In this document: positions 45,501 through 56,900 of the stretch, piece by piece
How the letters are laid out: the number at the start of each line of letters is the position of its first letter
How positions within the stretch are numbered: the stretch's first letter is position 1
NCBI RefSeq assembly: GCF_026151205.1
Contig: NC_087072.1
Coordinates: forward strand, 11,944,169 to 12,004,168
DNA: 60,000 nt
From: Bolinopsis microptera
Taxonomy: Eukaryota; Ctenophora; Tentaculata; Lobata; Bolinopsidae
Direction: 5' to 3'
Program-made: the position numbers and the translations under genes
Notes under the pieces: generated by a model
Databases searched by the model: none
What the model was told of the DNA's origin: nothing
Seen by the model: the letters and a program-made list of their open reading frames with translations, nothing else

Positions 45501-47717
45501 GAAGTTCCTAAAATGGTTGGTACGGTGAATCACAATATGATTCTCACATTACAATAAACACAACTGTATTGTGAGTATCAAGTTATTCAATGTCCTGTTA
45601 TTTTAAATTTTGCCCTAATGTTCACCAACATGATAGTCCACCACGATAGTGTCCGGTTGCTCAGCCGATATCTGACACATTCTTCTCACAGGTATCAGCA
45701 TCAGATTCTGTAGCTTTGAGGGAGCTACAGAGAATGTGTGGCATGTACTAGATGTGCAGACTAACTCCCCTGCTGCTATTGCTGGCCTGCATTCTGATAC
45801 TGACTACATCATCGGGTCAGACCAGGTTCTGAACGAGGTAATTGCGGTTTAAGAAAATTGTATTTCTTTTAAGATATATTCAAAGAGACTTTTTTGTTTA
45901 ATTTGTATGCAGGATCAGTTAGTTATTGAAGTGTTAAAATTGATATTGTATCTAACTATATAATATATAAGGAATGTTCACGACAGCTTGTTGAAATTAC
46001 CAATTTTCAGAGAGACGATTTCTTCATGCTGGTAGAGACGAGCGATGGTCAGCCTATAAAAGTGTATGTTTACAGCGCTCTTACAGACGGAGTAAGGGAG
46101 CTGACTCTTACTCCTAACAGCAAGTGGGGAGGCGAGGGCATGTAAGTACTTCCCTCTCTCAATATCTGCCTTACAGAGACATGTGCTCAAAGACCCTTTT
46201 TTCAAATTTTGGATTCTTTGCATTTTTTGATTTTATTGTTGCCCTTCCCAGCGTATCGAATCTTTGCAAACATTTCATTAACTGACAATCCAGTTGATAA
46301 TATCGTAAAATATTACTTTAACAGGCTGGGATGTGATATCGGCTATGGTTATCTACACAGAATTCCTACACCTGAAACCGGCGTTGAGACGGTGGGTCCA
46401 ACTGGGGTTGATGGTTTTGCCAATGTAAGAACCTGGATCTTGGGCCAGTCTCAGTTTTAGAATCAACTTTGCGTAGCGCGCATGGCACTTTCCGTGTATG
46501 AAGTTTTCATCCTCTCTGTCAAACTTACGCCGTGGCTGCTGCGCTTCGAAGCCGCGCAATGAACATATTCTACGTCAGGCTGCTTTTACGAATTGTGAAA
46601 GATTGAGTTATGTTTAACACAACAAGGATAGATCAAAGACTACAATCTGTTCAATGCTGATAGAAAATTCCCCCCAGGTGGCACTAGATATGAAGTACAC
46701 ACCGACCCAGACACAAGCTGCAGTCACAAGTGGTATGGCTAACCTGAACCTTGCACCACCTCCTCCAACCAACGCTGCTGCCAATGCCAACCCTCCTCCG
46801 CCTATGTTCGCCCCTCAAAACTTTGCTCTGAATCCTGGACACATGCCAATTCCTGCTGTAAGTACACACAAAACTGCTGCACCAGACTCCAGACATAATA
46901 ACCTACGCCGTGTGACGTGTCTCACTTAACGCGACGGATTTAGTAACTCTGTTTAATATTACGATTTTACAAATCATTAACAATTTCAGTCTGTGAGTCC
47001 AGTGCCTCACTTTCCTGAAGTTCCCCCACTGTCTGCTCCACCCTTCCTAGCTGCTGCACCACCATCTGCTGTAGCACCTCCTCTTGCACCTCCAATGGAG
47101 ACTGTAGCTGCTGCTACCCCTCCCCCACTAGCTGCTCCTCTGCAAATCCCTGCTCCTGTCTCCCTGGCTCCTGAAGTGTTGGCTCCTCCTGCTGCTCAAC
47201 CAATGGCTCCTGTTGCTCAGGAGGCCCCACCTGCTACTATTCCTGTCACTTCTGTGGAACAAACCCCTCAAATCCCAATGTATGCGCCTCAGTCCATGCC
47301 TGTCCCCAGTTCTATCCCTTCTTTTACCCCCATATCTGGGCCCCCCATGTTTGCTCCTCCTCAACCTCCTAGTTTCGGATCCGGGCTCCCTCCTCTACCT
47401 AACGTACCACAGGTTAGTTTAAAGTTACATTTGTTTACTTACTACTTCGCAGATAACTGTGTAAACTTAATTATTATTTCTTTCAAAGCACACTTAAGTA
47501 AACAGAATGGTCAATACTTGAGTTTCCTCAGAAAGATAAACATTTCTTTTGAATAGTTATCAGATAAAATGTATTCCCACAATACAGTTGGGCTTTTTTC
47601 CCCGATTGTTTCTGTACATATACATTTCAGATGCCCGCGTTTCCTCCCATGTCAAGTGCTGCTCCGCCCCTTCCTCAAATGCCAGCAATGCCCGGTCCAG
47701 TCTCTCAGGCAAGCTAA
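36512..47717 (+). CDS. GORASP2: GRASP / Golgi reassembly-stacking protein, complete, ten coding exons
   Basis: Peripheral Golgi protein that tethers cisternae and acts in ribbon formation and unconventional secretion. Exons: 36512-36571, 37265-37345, 39927-40023, 40986-41033, 45692-45837, 46011-46141, 46325-46424, 46678-46857, 46990-47412, 47631-47717. All have GT-AG introns and all phases agree, giving 450 aa, close to human GORASP2. The start is [20 protein letters not shown], with Gly2 for myristoylation. Two PDZ-like GRASP domains follow: [17 protein letters not shown] and [10 protein letters not shown] in the first, [33 protein letters not shown] and [11 protein letters not shown] in the second. 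The last three exons are Pro/Ala-rich, the usual regulatory tail. Whether it is the orthologue of GORASP1 and GORASP2 together cannot be told here. Confidence 0.95.
37846..39216. mobile_element. hAT-like TIR element in GRASP intron 2
   Basis: GGCACATATTAGGTGCGAT at 37858-37876 is exactly inverted at 39184-39202. The ends read CATGGGCAC and, inverted, CAGAGGCAC, in the style of hAT termini. Flanks ACCGATAA (37846-37853) and TCCGATAA (39209-39216) could be an 8-bp target duplication differing at one base. Inside, sub-terminal arms are full of CCGCA(C/T)A motifs, and the centre holds a minisatellite (38057-38563). No transposase is present, so it is non-autonomous. Confidence 0.6.
38057..38563. 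repeat. 23-bp minisatellite, GACCCAGGCCCTTTCGGGACC type
   Basis: About twenty units of about 23 bp, with a higher-order pattern: blocks end in GGAACTCATGC(T)TAGGCCACGTGACC and then restart. It lies within the TIR element of GRASP intron 2. The open frames on both strands here are repeat artefacts. Confidence 0.9.
39345..39880. repeat. About 50-bp minisatellite with C-runs
   Basis: Units read ACTATACAAACTACTGTAAT, ATCTCAATCCTG, then a C run of variable length, then CTCCGTGGTGAA or CCGTGATGTACACTATATGTACA. About ten units lie just before GRASP exon 3 (39927). The ORF at 39731-39937 is an artefact of the repeat. Confidence 0.9.
40072..40918. repeat. About 30-bp minisatellite in GRASP intron 3
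   Basis: About 27 units of the type TACAAGGACCTGTTGTATTC CTTTTTAGA. The core CAAGGACCTGTTG is identical to 13 bases of the upstream GRASP exon 3 (39947-39959). Variants carry ACTAGGAC or ACATGTTG. Confidence 0.9.
41127..45478. mobile_element. Giant fold-back Tc1/mariner-like element in GRASP intron 4
   Basis: Ends CAGCAGGGTGTC...AATTATTGGCG at 41129 and the inverted copy ending at 45476 are each flanked by TA (41127-41128, 45477-45478), as for Tc1/mariner insertions. Inverted similarity is very long: 41129-42200 against 44080-45476, and 42180-42530 against 43390-43720, with a centre of about 0.8 kb. Each arm contains a diverged tandem pair of about 170 bp (41390-41535 and 41560-41700). The right arm carries extra insertions, including the hAT MITE at 44301-44749. 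No transposase was found. A GRASP pre-mRNA would carry a kilobase-scale hairpin. Confidence 0.75.
44293..44757. mobile_element. 449-bp hAT-type MITE with perfect 8-bp target duplication
   Basis: CAGTGGTCGACCGGGG at 44301-44316 is exactly inverted at 44734-44749. ATTAAGAG flanks both sides (44293-44300 and 44750-44757). The eight-base duplication and CAGTGG termini are the hallmarks of hAT elements. The interior is two GC-rich arms made of CCCCGGCC-type units around an AT-rich centre. It interrupts the right arm of the fold-back element, so it is younger. The ORF 44267-44623 across it is spurious. Confidence 0.88.
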
Positions 47718-47830
47718 ACTACAACCCACGTGTAACGCAATTAACAGGAACACATTCTACTGGGATTTGTATATAGTCTTTTAGATATCAGAACATTAGA
47801 CTTATTTAAGTTCAAGACGTTGACTTTTAA

Positions 47831-47836
47831 AATAAA
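47831..47836 (+). terminator. GRASP polyadenylation signal AATAAA
   Basis: First canonical AATAAA, 114 bases after the GRASP stop codon. It marks the probable 3' end of the transcript. Confidence 0.55.
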
Positions 47837-47839
47837 TTA

Positions 47840-48392
47840 CGTTCTATATATTACATTAAGTCATATGTAATTTATTTTGTACAAGTTTACTGGTTTTGTT
47901 GTAATTTACACATTTTGTTCCGTGAATGGATTTATTGGATAAATTCATCTAAAAATATGCACAATGTTAAGATTTCCTTTGACAGTTCAAATGTTTTAAA
48001 AGGTGTTATTCTTTATTTTTGACATGACGGATAAAATTGGAGGGGTCCGGTTAATAGTTGTTGAAAGTTATATTTTATGAAGACTGTCTAATTTAAGATT
48101 GTTTTCACTTATGTTAGCATATGAGTAAAAATTCAATTTTTGAACATCGCCTATATCAATCTTTAATTTTTGGAAAAATCAAGTAAAACAAATTCATTAT
48201 TGAATGCGATTCGAATGAAATACAGAATATGATAGGAGACAAGAAAAATGCCATCTTAGGACACGAGGAGGATCAGGACTCCTCAGACTACATTAAATCA
48301 ATTCATTTTATAACGTCCTCAATAAAGTATTGAATTGTAGTTTTGAAAATAGTCTAAAACATATCAATCTGTATCAGTTCCTCCTGAGATCT
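47840..48392. other. Convergent intergenic region
   Basis: Between the ends of the plus-strand GRASP and the minus-strand VWD gene. AT-rich, no gene seen. The 3' UTRs of the two convergent genes may nearly meet here. Confidence 0.6.
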
Positions 48393-51300
48393 CTATCCTA
48401 CTATAGATATGGTCGCTTCTCCTATCTTAGTTCCTGCAGCGTTCTTGCCTCTGCAGAGGACCTTGGTTGGTTTGCCACCTGTTTTAACGCCGTTCACGTA
48501 GAATGAGATAGTGCCAGACTTCTTCTTGTACTTGGGAGCATCTGAATTTTACAATAATTAGTTTTACAGTAATCAAAGACAAGAAAATAATATAATCTTC
48601 GCTTACACTAGGAATCTGTGCAAAAATTCTTTCAAATTATAAAAACTTGGTTATAAAAACAATAGACAGTGTTTACCTGATATAAGCTCTTGAGAATCAT
48701 CGTCGTTAACGAAGAAGAACTTGATGTCTGAGGCCTGTGTGAAGGAAGTATCCTCTGTTTGACACATCAGGTTAACTTTTCCTTTCCTCACTGCAGTTTG
48801 AGGGGTCCTGAAGTCTACTAGCTGGATTGTAGTACAGTCAGGAAGCTGGTCTATTGTTCCGTCCTGCTGACACGTCCCTGTCGGCTCTCCTGCAATATTA
48901 GCCCTCTGTTTAGCACTACAGTTATCATTACCTCCAGGCTCCAGGATTTGAACAACAGCCCTCTTTAGAAATCAATAAACGCTTGAATAAGTTGTACTTA
49001 TAAGTTAACTGACGAAATAAATAGAAAATACCGATTGATCCACAAGTAAACCAAAAAAGAAATACCTGACATGAGATAGTCATCATCACAAAGATAACTA
49101 ACAGTGCCTCCTATCTCCACCTCGTCAGGGGACACCATACCATTCTCAGGAGCAATAGCTGAGCAGGAGGTTGCTTTCTCCGCTGTCTGGACACTGATCA
49201 CCACCGACATCTTCCTGTAGTTCTTCCTAGCCTCGCACTTGTACAGACCTGGTTAGTGAGGACGGTTTTAGAGTGGGCTGGTTTTAGAGTGAGGCTGGTT
49301 TTAGAGTGAGGCTGGTGTTAGAGTGAGGCTGGTTTTAGAGTGAGGCGGGTTTTAGATTGAGGCGGGTTTTAGAGTGGGCTGGTTTTAGAGTGGGCTGGTT
49401 TTAGAGTGGGCTGGTTTTAGAGTGAGGCTGGTTTTAGAGTGGGCTGGTTTTAGAGTGGGCTGGTTTTAGAGTGGGCTGGTTTTAGAGTGGGCTGGTTTTA
49501 GAGTGAGGCTGGTTTTAGAGTGAGGCTGGATGGTATTGGACACATATAACAGTGTGTTTAAATGTTCATTAATTCTTAACTTCTTGATTGCTAGTTATCA
49601 TCTTACCGTCGTTCTCCTCGGTGATGCCTACAAGAGTGTACTTCAATTTAGGACTAGTCTTGAGGGCTTCCTTTTCAATTAATTCCCAATTCTCCCCGTT
49701 ATCTCCGGAGTAGAACCAATCCACCTTGAACGGTTTGACGGCAGAATGGCATTGGAGTTCAAGGTCGGTGTATTGGGGAACGTCTACATACTCAGCCTAG
49801 GGTGTTTGGATTAGTTTTGAGTTTCTTTCAATTACCTGCTCTGTCCAAAGCCACTCTGTGATACAGGTACGGCAGGGGGGGGGGGGGCACCAATTACCTG
49901 CTCTGTCCAGAGCCACTCTGTGATACAGGTACGGCAGCAGTCGTCCTCGTTCTCGTAGACAGCCTGCTGCTGCTTGTTACACTTGGGACATCTGACTGGG
50001 ATACACAACAGCTCTCCTTCTTGTTGGCATTGGCAGTCCTGGCACGTGTTCTTGTCTTCCCACACTGCACCAACCTGAGGATAACAAGATCAGAAAAGTT
50101 TACTTTAGAGGAACTTGTGTGATATTTGATAGGTGTAAAACTGTACCTCGGCAGTATATGTTGCTTCTGCTCGGCACATGGACTGGTAATTGAAATAATG
50201 CGAGTCTTTACAAATCAGTTAGTACAAAATCTACCACAGACTTACTTCATAAAACTGTCCATTAGCTTCACATTGACACTCTTGAGCTATGACACAAGTA
50301 CCGTTCTGAAGGTAGGTGTCCTTAGGACAGAAGCAGCCCTCGTTACACTGCCCCTCCAGCTTGCCACAGTCAGGGGTCTTGTTGGTACAGGTTGCTGGAC
50401 AGTAGCTGCCGCAGGAGTCGTAGCTCAGAGGCTCTTCACAAGGTAGTGCTGTGGACGGTGGTGGGTTTGGAATCTTCGGAGTTAACATAAGCCTGTCTCT
50501 CTGTCTATGTTAATGTCATTACCAATTACCATCAGTCAAAATTGCTAACTACTATTTTCTAGGTCAGTGTCGTGGTTGAATATTCTAAATTCCGTGTTTC
50601 TAATTTCTAACTCACGGCAGTACGAAGCGTGGTCCCTCCAATCAGCGAGAGAGGTGACACCAGCCTCCTGGCACTCCTTAACAAACTGTTTCAGAGCATG
50701 GCACCCACACGCCTCGTCCAGACAGGAGCAGGTGTCGTATTTACAGTTGTGTAGAGCGGCTTCTAGGTCTACAACCTCGTGACACGCGTCGAATGGTGCG
50801 CCTGTGGGGAAATGCTAATTGTGGGGAGGCGGCTACATTTACAATTGTGGGGAGGCGGTTACATTTACAATTGTGGGGAGGCGGCTGCATTTACAATTAT
50901 GGGGAGGCGGCTACATTTACAATTATGGAGAGGCGGTTACATTTACAATTGTGGGGAGGCGGCTACATTTACAATTGTGGGGAGGCGGCTACATTTACAA
51001 TTGTGGGGAGGCGGCTACATTTACAATTGTGGGGAGGCGGTTACATTTACAATTGTGGGGAGGCGGTTACATATTTTACAATTGTGGGGAGGCGGCTACA
51101 TTTACAATTGTGGGGAGGCGGCTACATTTACAATTGTGGGGAGGCGGTTACATTTACAATTGTGGGGAGGCGGCTACATTTACAATTGTGGGGAGGCGGC
51201 TACATTTACAATTGTGGGGAGGCGGCTACATTTACAATTGTGGGGAGGCGGCTACATTTACAATTGTGGGGAGGCGGTTACATTTACAATTGTGGGGAGG

Positions 51301-53958
51301 CGGCTACATTTACAATTGTGGGGAGGCGGCTACATTTACAATTGTGGGGATGGCGGCTACATTTGCAATTGTGGGGAGGCGGCTACATTTGAAATTATGG
51401 GGAGGCGGCTACATTTACAATTGTGGGGAGGCGGCTACATTTACAATTGTGGGGAGGCGGCTACATTTACAATTGTGGGGAGGCGGCTACATTTACAATT
51501 GTGGGGAGGCGGCTACATTTACTCATTTAGTTCTATCCCGCTTATAAAATATGTATAAATTAATTCTATTCAGGTTGTTTGATTAATGACGTAAGTGCAA
51601 ATGTGAGAATTTAACTAACTTTTGAGAATATCGCAAGCCTTATCAGCGATAGGTTGAGCGTGAGGGAAGAAAGTATCGTCACAGGGGTGCTCATGTTCAG
51701 GCTCCTCTTCACAAACCTCCGCTGTAATTACAGGATATTAGTTGTTAGTTAGGTTAGTTTACGGTTAATTTCAAGGGTTCAATCAATATATTAATAACTT
51801 AATTTGTATCAATAACTTAACATGTATCACTATATATAATAAACTAACTTATATCAATAAACTAATAATTCCCGGCTGTTTTAAACGGGAAAATCAAGTA
51901 GTAAAATAGTTGCTAAATTGTTATTTTAGCACTAGAAAGTTAGATGAAGGAGCACTACTTAGGACCTACCTCCCTCCACGTGTTTCCAAGACCAGCCGAA
52001 CTGGTCGAGAGAGTCCTCAACTTGTCCATCTTTACGGGTCTGGTCGTTATCACTGTCATCATCCCAAGTACCACAGAGTCCTGAAGTGGCCTGGAAGTAC
52101 TTGCCGTGGATAGTGGAGGAGACCGTACTGTTACCGTCCCAGGTCACTGTTACAGCTTCCAGACCATTTCCTAGTCCCACCGACAACACCACCTGTAGAA
52201 TAATGGGGGTTACTGCCAGTCTTATCATCATACCTCAATACCTGATCTTATCATCATACCTCAATTATACCTGATCTTATCATCATACCTCAATACCTGA
52301 TCTTATCATCATACCTCAATACCTGATCTTATCATCATACCTCAATACCTGATCTTATCATCATACCTCAATACCTGATCTTATCACCATACCTCAATAC
52401 CTGATCTTATCACCATACCTCAATACCTGATCTTATCACCATACCTCAATACCTGATTTTATCATCATACCTCAATACCTGATCTTATCATCATACTTCA
52501 ATACCTGATCTTATCATCATACCTCAATACCTGATCTTATCACCATACCTCAATACCTGATCTTATCATCATATCTCCATACCTGATCTTATCATCATAT
52601 CTCCATACCTGATCTTATCATCATACCTCAATACCTGATCTTATCATCATACCTCAATACCTGATCTTATCATCATACCTCAATACCTGATCTTATCATC
52701 ATACCTCAATACCTGATCTTATCATCATACCTCAATACCTGATCTTATCATCATACCTTAATACCTGATCTTATCATCATATCTCCATACCTGATCTTAT
52801 CATCATATCTCCATACCTGATCTTATCATCATACCTCAATACCTGATCTTATCATCATACCTCAATACCTGATCTTATCATCATACCTCAATACCTGATA
52901 TTATCATCATACCTCAATACCTGATCTTATCATCATACCTCAATACCTGATCTTATCATCATACCTCAATACCTGATATTATCATCATACCTCCATACCT
53001 GATCTTATCATCATACCTCAATACCTGATCTTATCATCATACCTCAATACCTGATCTTATCATCATACCTCAATACCTGATCTTTCAGTCATCAACTTGT
53101 TTTATATTATTTATAAGGTAAGACAGCTATTTCCACTTACGCTGCTTCCAGCTCTGGTGATTGAGACTGACTCTTCTGTTCTCCAAGCTTTGTTGTAAGG
53201 TAGGTTCACATCTTCATCATTTACTGTCACTTTTCCTTCTGGCCCCATGTAGATGTCCATTGCTGGAAAACGAATTGTTAATTTTTATTGTTATCATGTC
53301 TTAGATATATACAATGATATATTAAATATAACATTTATACACAATACAATAATATATATAATATACAATAAGTGTTGACTGAGCTTACTTTTGAATATTA
53401 TCTCGACAGCATCGTTCCAAGCTACAGCTTTGTTATCGTTCCTGTGAACATTTGTTCCGATCACTTGGAAGTCTGATGTTTTCACCTGAAAATGGTTCCT
53501 TGTTTACACCAGTCATATCATCATAGAATAACAACACAATAATTTATGATAATGAATTCTCTTCACTGATTACTGAGTACTGACCAATGTAAAGCGACAG
53601 TTTCCTCCTTGGAAGTCGTGTCGGTATCCATCGAAACTCTTGTAATGAGGGTCTCCTGTTACTTGACACGTACCCGGCTCTAGAAAGAGGAGTAAGTAAG
53701 TAAGTAAGATTTAGGAGGAGTAAGTAAGATATCCAGCTTACAGTTACAGTACTCTATTCTCTAACCCAGGCACAATTAAAGGGAATAACAACAGCAAATA
53801 AACCAACCTCTGGAACAGTGTTTTTCACAGCTCGCATCATAGTAGATCTCCTCTCCCTCCTCGCACGTGATGTCCTGCTCGGCGCACGTGCAAACTATCT
53901 CTCCTTGTAGAGTGCACGTGCACTCCTGGTACTCTCCTTCCTTCCACTCCTCTCCTTC
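48393..53958 (-). CDS. Second unit: VWC-like, VWD2, C8, TIL, VWC, Ig, Sushi, terminal domain
   Basis: Repeats the first unit. 53958-53808 is VWC-like ([14 protein letters not shown]). VWD2 begins [20 protein letters not shown] (53679) and ends [16 protein letters not shown] (52192 exon). C8: ACDILK, then [21 protein letters not shown] (50801 exon). [21 protein letters not shown] to CVIAQECQC (50448 exon). [29 protein letters not shown] (50074 exon). Ig: [20 protein letters not shown]...DGLYKCEA. Sushi: [20 protein letters not shown] to [15 protein letters not shown], across the 49248 and 48889 exons. The final 48889-48393 part has [20 protein letters not shown] and [20 protein letters not shown], an Ig-like fold by its C...C spacing. 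It ends without a membrane segment or GPI signal. Confidence 0.88.
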
Positions 53959-56900
53959 CTGTCACATGGACAATCAGACAATAGTAAAGATACTAAACAA
54001 ACATCTATATCAGCAGGTTACATTTTCCAGTGAAATAGATAAAGGTTACATGTTCGTATTCTTGTAAATAAATGTGTGTAAGATATATACATACAGTCAA
54101 CAGTGTGCTGCTCCTTTGTAAAATATACTATTACTTACAGTGTACTGTTCCTCGTTGTCAGTTTGGCAGATAGCCAGAACCATCAACTCCACCTCTGCAC
54201 AATCAGTAGCCTCCTCTTTAGTTACACAACATGTGTACATTCCCTCATCCATATCATCTGCGTCGCAAACCTGCAGAGTAAAAAGTAATTACACAGTGCT
54301 TATATCTAGTGTCACAAACCTAGTTATAAGCACTGTGTGCTTATATCTAGGTATATAAACCTAGATATAAGCACTCATGCTCATTTAGTCTCAAGACTAA
54401 ATTTTTCGGCGACTCATTTTAAATCAGAGTCTGCTTTAAAATTAGTCGCCGAAAATTGTAGTCTTGAGACTAAATGAGCATGAAATTTGGTTTACAACAA
54501 TTTTAGTCAAAAGTTTGACTAAATATGTGGTAGACTAAATTTGTCGTTCTTAAGGTATAGTTAGGTTATATATAGCAAGTAATCAGAGGAAGTGATGTAA
54601 CAGTAAACAGAGGGACAATATATATTAAATGTGGCAACTAGTCCGCCCAGTTCGAATAATTCAACCTGGGACATACCTCGATTGTTTTCCCGCCATTTTT
54701 CTTGGTGTACTTCTCACTGTTGAAATCTATCTCTTTGTCAGTCAGTCCTTTAGTCCACACGAAATCATCAAATGAAAGATCGAAGTCACTGTTGACGACT
54801 TTCACCTGAAGAGTAGACATTGGTATGTGTATATTGAGGTATATGGAGGCAAATTGATATTAATTTACCGTGATGTTACTTTGACAAGCTAGAAAGGTTT
54901 CTTTTTAAAAGAAGACTATTACTTACAGACATAGTCTGGCAATATAACATTACTTACAGACATAGTCTGACAATATAACATTACTTACAGACATAGTCTG
55001 ACAATATAACATTACTTACAGACATAGTCTGACAATATAACATTACTTACAGACATAGTCTGACAATATAACATTACTTACAGACATAGTCTGACAATAT
55101 AACATTAATTACAGACATAGTCTGACAATATAACATTACTTACAGACATAATCTGACAATACAACATTACTTACAGACATAGTCTGACAATATAACGTTA
55201 CTTACAGACATAGTCTGACAATATAACATTACTTACAGACATAGTCTGACAATCCCCTTCCTTTACAACTCTGGGGGACTCCCCATCAATGTCTATAATA
55301 TCCACAGTGAACTGGTTGACGATCAGCTCGAATCTACACTCCCCTACAACTCCATTGTACATAACTTCAGCAACGTAGTCGTTAGCATCCGCTAGTTTTA
55401 TCGGCTGACGGAGGTTGCACATTAATTAATATTTTGAGATATCCTGATAATGTGATAATAGGACAATTTCAAAGTAGCTTAGATTTTAGAAATTCTGTTG
55501 CTTTACGAGACAAAATAATTGATTAATTGGTTTGTGGGAATGTATACCTTCCTGATGGTCAGAGTAAGGTGGTCTTTATGGAAGTGGAAGTTGTCCGGTA
55601 TGTTATCCTCTGTAAGGATTCCGTCTCCGTTCTTCCATGTGATCTGTAAAGGAGGAAATATGTTTTTGTTGCCTTTATAGAAATGAGATTTAAATAACAC
55701 TCATGAACGTTATTGATTCACACAATTATACACATATACACATATACCCTCAACATTGTAACGAGATGACGTGCAGTATACAGTATACAGCTAATGTAGA
55801 AGTGACTTACATCATCTGGAGACACAAGAACCCACTCGTGTAGCTGACACTGCAGTGTAACAGGTCCCTCTCCCTCTGTCACCTCGAACACTTCCTCTGT
55901 CTCCCAGACCCAGTCCGCCAGACACACGGGACAGCAGATCCCTGATTTGCTGACTGGCACGTGACCTTCCGGACAGGTGGGGCAGGTCAGGGGGCTACAT
56001 TCTATTATACCTCCATCCTGACACGTGCATGTTTCACATTGTATTGTGTCGTTAAAGCTGTCCCCGTTATCAATGATGGTACCCTCGTGGAGACACTGAC
56101 AATCAGAAGATTCTATACACTTCCCATCTTGTAGCACCGTGCCTGACAAAGAAGAAATAGAAAATTATAATAGAAATTAATAATTCTAAACTATAAGGTA
56201 ACAGTTGAGCCTCACTATACATTTGTCACCTGTGTTTATTTCATGAGTCTCAGAACTAGCTAAGTACCTGGGGGACAGTAGCATCCCTCAACACAAGTAT
56301 CCTTGCAATCCTCCGGACTTGGGTCTTCACAGGTCGGGTAACATCCTCGGCCACAGTCGTCGTAAACAAAACTCTCTTCGCAGTCCAAGGGACAAAAACT
56401 GTTCGACCTCCATCCTGTACAATGGGAACTTAATGGTAAACGCTAATAACCGCTGATAACCTCTAATAACCGCTGATAACCGCTGATAACCGCTAATAAC
56501 CGCTGATAACCGCTGATAACCGCTAATAACTTCTAATAACCGCTAATAACCGCTAATAACCGCTAATAACCGCTGATAACCGCTGATAACCGCTAATAAC
56601 CGCTGATAACCTCTAATAACCGCTGATAACCGCTGATAACCGCTAATAACCGCTGATAACCGCTGATAACCGCTGATAACCGCTGATAACCGCTAATAAC
56701 TTCTAATAACCGCTAATAACCGCTAATAACCGCTAATAACCGCTAATAACCGCTGATAACCGCTGATAACCGCTAATAACCGCTGATAACCGCTGATAAC
56801 CGCTGATAACCGCTGATAACCGCTAATAACTTCTAATAACCGCTAATAACCGCTAATAACCGCTAATAACCGCTAATAACCGCTAATAACCGCTGATAAC

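Noticed and set aside
50779-51558. Three overlapping open frames of up to 259 codons ([20 protein letters not shown] repeats)
   Set aside because: A 26-bp minisatellite without stops gives open frames in every phase; it lies in an intron of the minus-strand VWD gene.
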